From assembly GCA_010365115.1 (NCBI GenBank), contig JAAFGX010000019.1:1-57133 (forward strand): DNA of 57,133 nucleotides, in the 5' to 3' direction. The notes under the pieces were generated by a model. It was not told the DNA's origin. It saw only the letters and a program-made list of their open reading frames with translations, and searched no databases. Source of the stretch: Paludibacter sp. (GTDB taxonomy: Bacteria > Bacteroidota > Bacteroidia > Bacteroidales > Paludibacteraceae). Positions 55,242-57,133 of the stretch are shown here, piece after piece. The position numbers and the translations under genes were made by a program. How positions within the stretch are numbered: position 1 is the stretch's first letter; each line of letters opens with the position of its first letter.

Positions 55242-55670
55242 ATGGACAGTTTTGGCGATTATATATATCTGATCATTCTTGCGGTAGCAGGCTTAAGCGG
55301 ATTACTTAAGAAGAAAAAGACCGATTCCAGTAGTACTGCACCTTCAACCACCAAACGCAGTTGGCAAGATGTTTTAAGAGAATTAACTCCTGTTGAAGAA
55401 GAGACTCAAGAAATATACGAAGAACCTATTACAAAGGTTGAACCCGTAAAAGTTGAACCGGTGACAATAATGAGTTATGAAACCACTGATGACAGTTCAA
55501 AACTACGGGCAAAAAGGAATGCATCCCAAATTACATCATCGAACAAATCATATTCAGATCAAAAGAAAGTGGTGTTGGCAATTCAGCCAGTCAATGAATA
55601 TTCGATTAACTCACCGGAAGAAGCAAGAAGAGCATTTATCTATTCTGAAATATTCAACAGAAAGTATTAA
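55242..55670 (+). CDS. small membrane-anchored protein of unknown function
   Basis: 142 residues from the ATG at 55242; the frame extends upstream, but this start opens MDSFGDYIYLIILAVAGLSG, a single N-terminal membrane helix followed by KKKK (cytoplasmic tail expected). The middle is polar, low-complexity and probably disordered, with EPITKVEPVKVEPVTIM. The C-terminus has a conserved-looking short segment, NSPEEARRAFIYSEIFNRKY. I do not recognise the family with certainty; small proteins of this design, ending in EAR.A.I..EI..RKY, recur in Bacteroidetes from memory. It has its own promoter box and about 225 bases before greA. Confidence 0.75.
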   Translation: MDSFGDYIYLIILAVAGLSGLLKKKKTDSSSTAPSTTKRSWQDVLRELTPVEEETQEIYEEPITKVEPVKVEPVTIMSYETTDDSSKLRAKRNASQITSSNKSYSDQKKVVLAIQPVNEYSINSPEEARRAFIYSEIFNRKY

Positions 55671-55754
55671 TTCACATTTTCGACACACATATATAGCCTA
55701 TTTCTAGCAATTTAATGTGTTTTATACAAAAGAATGCTTTTAAACACAAATCTA

Positions 55755-55788
55755 TTTGCTTCATATTAAAAAAAAGCTTGTATATTTG
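55755..55788 (+). promoter_or_regulatory. greA promoter
   Basis: TTTG (55755-55758), 22-base spacer, TATATTTG (55781-55788). It predicts a leader of about 100 bases before greA. Confidence 0.65.
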
Positions 55789-55814
55789 TACTTAATAAAA
55801 AAACAAACACAAGA

Positions 55815-55877
55815 ATGAGAGTTCCGGCGTATATTGTCGGAATTCTTTTTTGTTATATACTTTTAAAACAAACCTAA
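55815..55877 (+). CDS. possible 20-codon leader peptide before greA
   Basis: A short frame, MRVPAYIVGILFCYILLKQT, runs through the leader hairpin (55818-55846) and stops 17 bases before the greA ATG. It is hydrophobic. There is no obvious ribosome-binding site, so translation is uncertain. Its interest lies in its complete overlap with the terminator-like hairpin. Confidence 0.25.
   Translation: MRVPAYIVGILFCYILLKQT
55818..55851 (+). terminator. terminator-like hairpin in the greA leader (possible attenuator)
   Basis: AGAGTTCCG (55818-55826) pairs with CGGAATTCT (55838-55846), eight pairs plus one G-U, directly followed by a run of six T. It sits between the greA promoter and the gene, so it could end transcription early. 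Confidence 0.6.
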
Positions 55878-55894
55878 AATTAGGAGATAAAACT

Positions 55895-56365
55895 ATGGCA
55901 GTAAATTATATGACAGCCGAAGGTTACAAAAAACTGGTAGATGATTTGAACGAACTGGAAAGAGTTCAACGTCCTGCCATTTCGAAACAAATCGGAGAAG
56001 CGCGCGACAAAGGTGACTTATCTGAAAACGCAGAATACGATGCCGCTAAGGAAGCGCAAGGAATGCTGGAAATGAGAATTTCTTTATTGAAAGAAACTGT
56101 GGCTTCTGCAAGAATGATAGATCAGTCAAAAATAAGCACGAAAGTAGTGCAAATTCTAACCCGTGTAAAGATAAAAAACATCAAAACAGGACAAATTATG
56201 TCCTATATGATTGTTTCAGAGAGCGAAGCCAATTTTAAAGAAGGTAAACTTTCGGTGACAACACCAATTGCCAAAGGTTTACTCGGAAAAAAAGTAGGAC
56301 AAACTGCAACTGTCTCTGTTCCTTCGGGGGTATTGGAATTTGAAGTAGTGGAGATAAGTTTGTAG
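55895..56365 (+). CDS. greA: transcription elongation factor GreA
   Basis: 156 residues from the ATG at 55895, which follows a clear AGGAG (55882-55886), rare in this window; longer upstream frames are rejected. The N-terminal coiled coil shows MTAEGYKKLVDDLNELERVQ, RPAISKQIGEARDKGDLSEN and AEYDAAKEAQGMLEMRI, with the acidic D-x-x-x-E-x-A-E-Y tip. The C-terminal FKBP-like domain has LSVTTPIAKGLLGKKVGQTA. GreA rescues backtracked RNA polymerase. The stop codon lies at the edge of a heptad array. Confidence 0.97.
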   Translation: MAVNYMTAEGYKKLVDDLNELERVQRPAISKQIGEARDKGDLSENAEYDAAKEAQGMLEMRISLLKETVASARMIDQSKISTKVVQILTRVKIKNIKTGQIMSYMIVSESEANFKEGKLSVTTPIAKGLLGKKVGQTATVSVPSGVLEFEVVEISL

Positions 56366-56400
56366 TGGGTAGTTTATAGTTCACAGTCAATAGTTTATAG
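56364..56400. repeat. degenerate heptanucleotide array after greA
   Basis: Units AGTGGGT, AGTTTAT, AGTTCAC, AGTCAAT, AGTTTAT plus AG. The first unit begins inside the greA stop codon. A second, weaker 7-base rhythm with AACC/AAT words may continue from about 56406 up to the next start codon. Confidence 0.65.
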
Positions 56401-56445
56401 ATATTTAAACCCAACCAATCACTATTCCTAAATCAACCATTAACA

Positions 56446-56838
56446 ATGACAATATTCAGCAGAATAATAGCAGGTGAAATCCCGTGTTACAAAATTGCCG
56501 AAGACGAGCGATTCTTTGCTTTTTTGGACATCAACCCTTTGTCTAAAGGACATACACTTGTAGTCCCGAAAAAAGAAGTGGATTATATATTTGATTTAGA
56601 CGATGCTACTCTAAGCGACATGATCCTTTTTTCAAAAAAAGTATCAAAGGCAATTGAAAATAGCATTTCATGTCTGCGAATTGGAGTTGCCATTATCGGT
56701 CTGGAAGTACCTCATGCGCACATTCATTTGATTCCTATCAATAATGAATCAGATATGAATTTTAAGAATCCAAAATTAAAACTCAGTAATGAAGAGATGA
56801 ATGAGATTGCTCTTACGATTCAAAAATATATCAATTGA
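56446..56838 (+). CDS. HIT family nucleotide hydrolase
   Basis: 130 residues. Histidine-triad protein: FSRIIAGEIPCYKIAEDE and FAFLDINPLSKGHTLVVPKK at the N-terminus and the catalytic triad in VPHAHIHLIPI near residue 91. Members hydrolyse nucleoside phosphoramidates or dinucleoside polyphosphates; the substrate is not known. The greA-HIT neighbourhood is common in Bacteroidetes as I recall. A perfect terminator follows. Confidence 0.93.
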   Translation: MTIFSRIIAGEIPCYKIAEDERFFAFLDINPLSKGHTLVVPKKEVDYIFDLDDATLSDMILFSKKVSKAIENSISCLRIGVAIIGLEVPHAHIHLIPINNESDMNFKNPKLKLSNEEMNEIALTIQKYIN

Positions 56839-56904
56839 ATTAATCTGACATTTGACATTATCTAAAAAGTAACTCCAAAAAAATTCAGATCATATAATAA
56901 TATC

Positions 56905-56940
56905 AAAAAGCCACTTTCAACTAATTGAAAGTGGCTTTTT
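56905..56940. terminator. intrinsic terminator after the HIT gene
   Basis: Perfect 16-bp arms (56905-56920 and 56925-56940) with a 4-base loop and five T at the end. The A5 on the left side would also serve the opposite strand. Confidence 0.95.
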
Positions 56941-56983
56941 AATACTATTAACAATTCTTAATGTCAGAATCACAATTCTTATA

Positions 56984-57113
56984 CCGATTGCACAAACAAT
57001 ATAGTCCAATTTCGACCCTGCCTGCCGCAGGCAAGTTCATCTTATGGAACATCCCGTGTAACGGGATTGTCCAATTTGTTTGTAAGCCTTCCGCAAGCGG
57101 AATTTGCAATCGG
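56984..57113. repeat. composite palindromic (REP-like) element
   Basis: Outer arms CCGATTGCA (56984-56992) and TGCAATCGG (57105-57113) enclose a second stem CAAACAA/TTGTTTG (56993-56999 with 57076-57082). Three perfect hairpins lie inside: CCTGC/GCAGG at 57021-57031, ATCCCGT/ACGGGAT at 57051-57067 and TTCCGC/GCGGAA at 57089-57102. GTCCAATTT is repeated at 57004 and 57069. No coding sequence is seen. It resembles clustered REP or MITE-like repeats. Confidence 0.6.
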
Positions 57114-57133
57114 CATTAACAACAGTAGACATT

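Overview
The window is chromosomal DNA of an anaerobic, fermentative member of the Bacteroidetes, most likely order Bacteroidales (a Paludibacter-like organism is my best guess). The evidence is low GC, many promoters with the Bacteroidetes -33/-7 pattern (TTTG, 19-22 bases, TAnnTTTG), an outer-membrane barrel protein ending in Phe, a Bacteroidetes-type PheS with a Cys-rich insertion, a b-type fumarate reductase, and a trimeric [FeFe] hydrogenase with its three maturases. I found no tRNA or rRNA gene, no CRISPR array and no complete insertion sequence.

Layout. Bases 299-5759 (minus) hold an outer-membrane barrel protein, a long TPR protein and a Nudix hydrolase. Bases 6100-8969 (plus) hold a TPR protein, a DedA-type membrane protein and aroE, closed by a perfect 20-bp bidirectional terminator facing pheS. 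Bases 10269-13620 carry a DUF2461 protein, a YhcH-type protein and a glycogen branching enzyme. Bases 14184-17014 (minus) carry serS, rpmA, rplU and a SRPBCC protein. A bifunctional hisB, a SWIM-SNF2 helicase with a UPF0158 protein, a degenerate alkaline-phosphatase-fold protein, a MalY/PatB-type aminotransferase, ung and gyrB follow up to 28758.

Bases 28838-34727 form a tight plus-strand gene run. It holds a LOG-family protein, a pseudo-GH16 protein and a nonulosonic-acid cassette: KdsC-like phosphatase, NeuB-like synthase without a SAF domain, CMP-sugar synthetase, Gfo/Idh oxidoreductase and SDR. It converges on the Kdo transferase waaA, which suggests surface-glycan synthesis. A radical SAM protein with a TTG start and a second SNF2 helicase follow.

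The energy-metabolism block is 40038-52867. frdCAB (minus) is interrupted by a four-helix-bundle (S23/IVS-type) gene lying between inverted heptad repeats. hydG-hydF-hydE (plus) converge on hydB-hydA-hydC (minus). The upstream regions of frdC and hydB share about 70 bp, including an 8-4-8 dyad placed just upstream of matching promoters, so fumarate reduction and hydrogen metabolism may be co-regulated. The right end has miaB, a candidate 6S-like RNA, a small membrane-anchored protein, greA behind a leader hairpin, and a HIT protein.

Two repeat families run through the window. One is a set of degenerate arrays with a strict 7-bp period in five intergenic regions. The other is a GC-rich element (CCCCCT...AGGGGG) that lies at gene ends and, in two or three cases, contributes coding sequence. 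Nothing here was tested by database search; family names come from motifs and overall resemblance.
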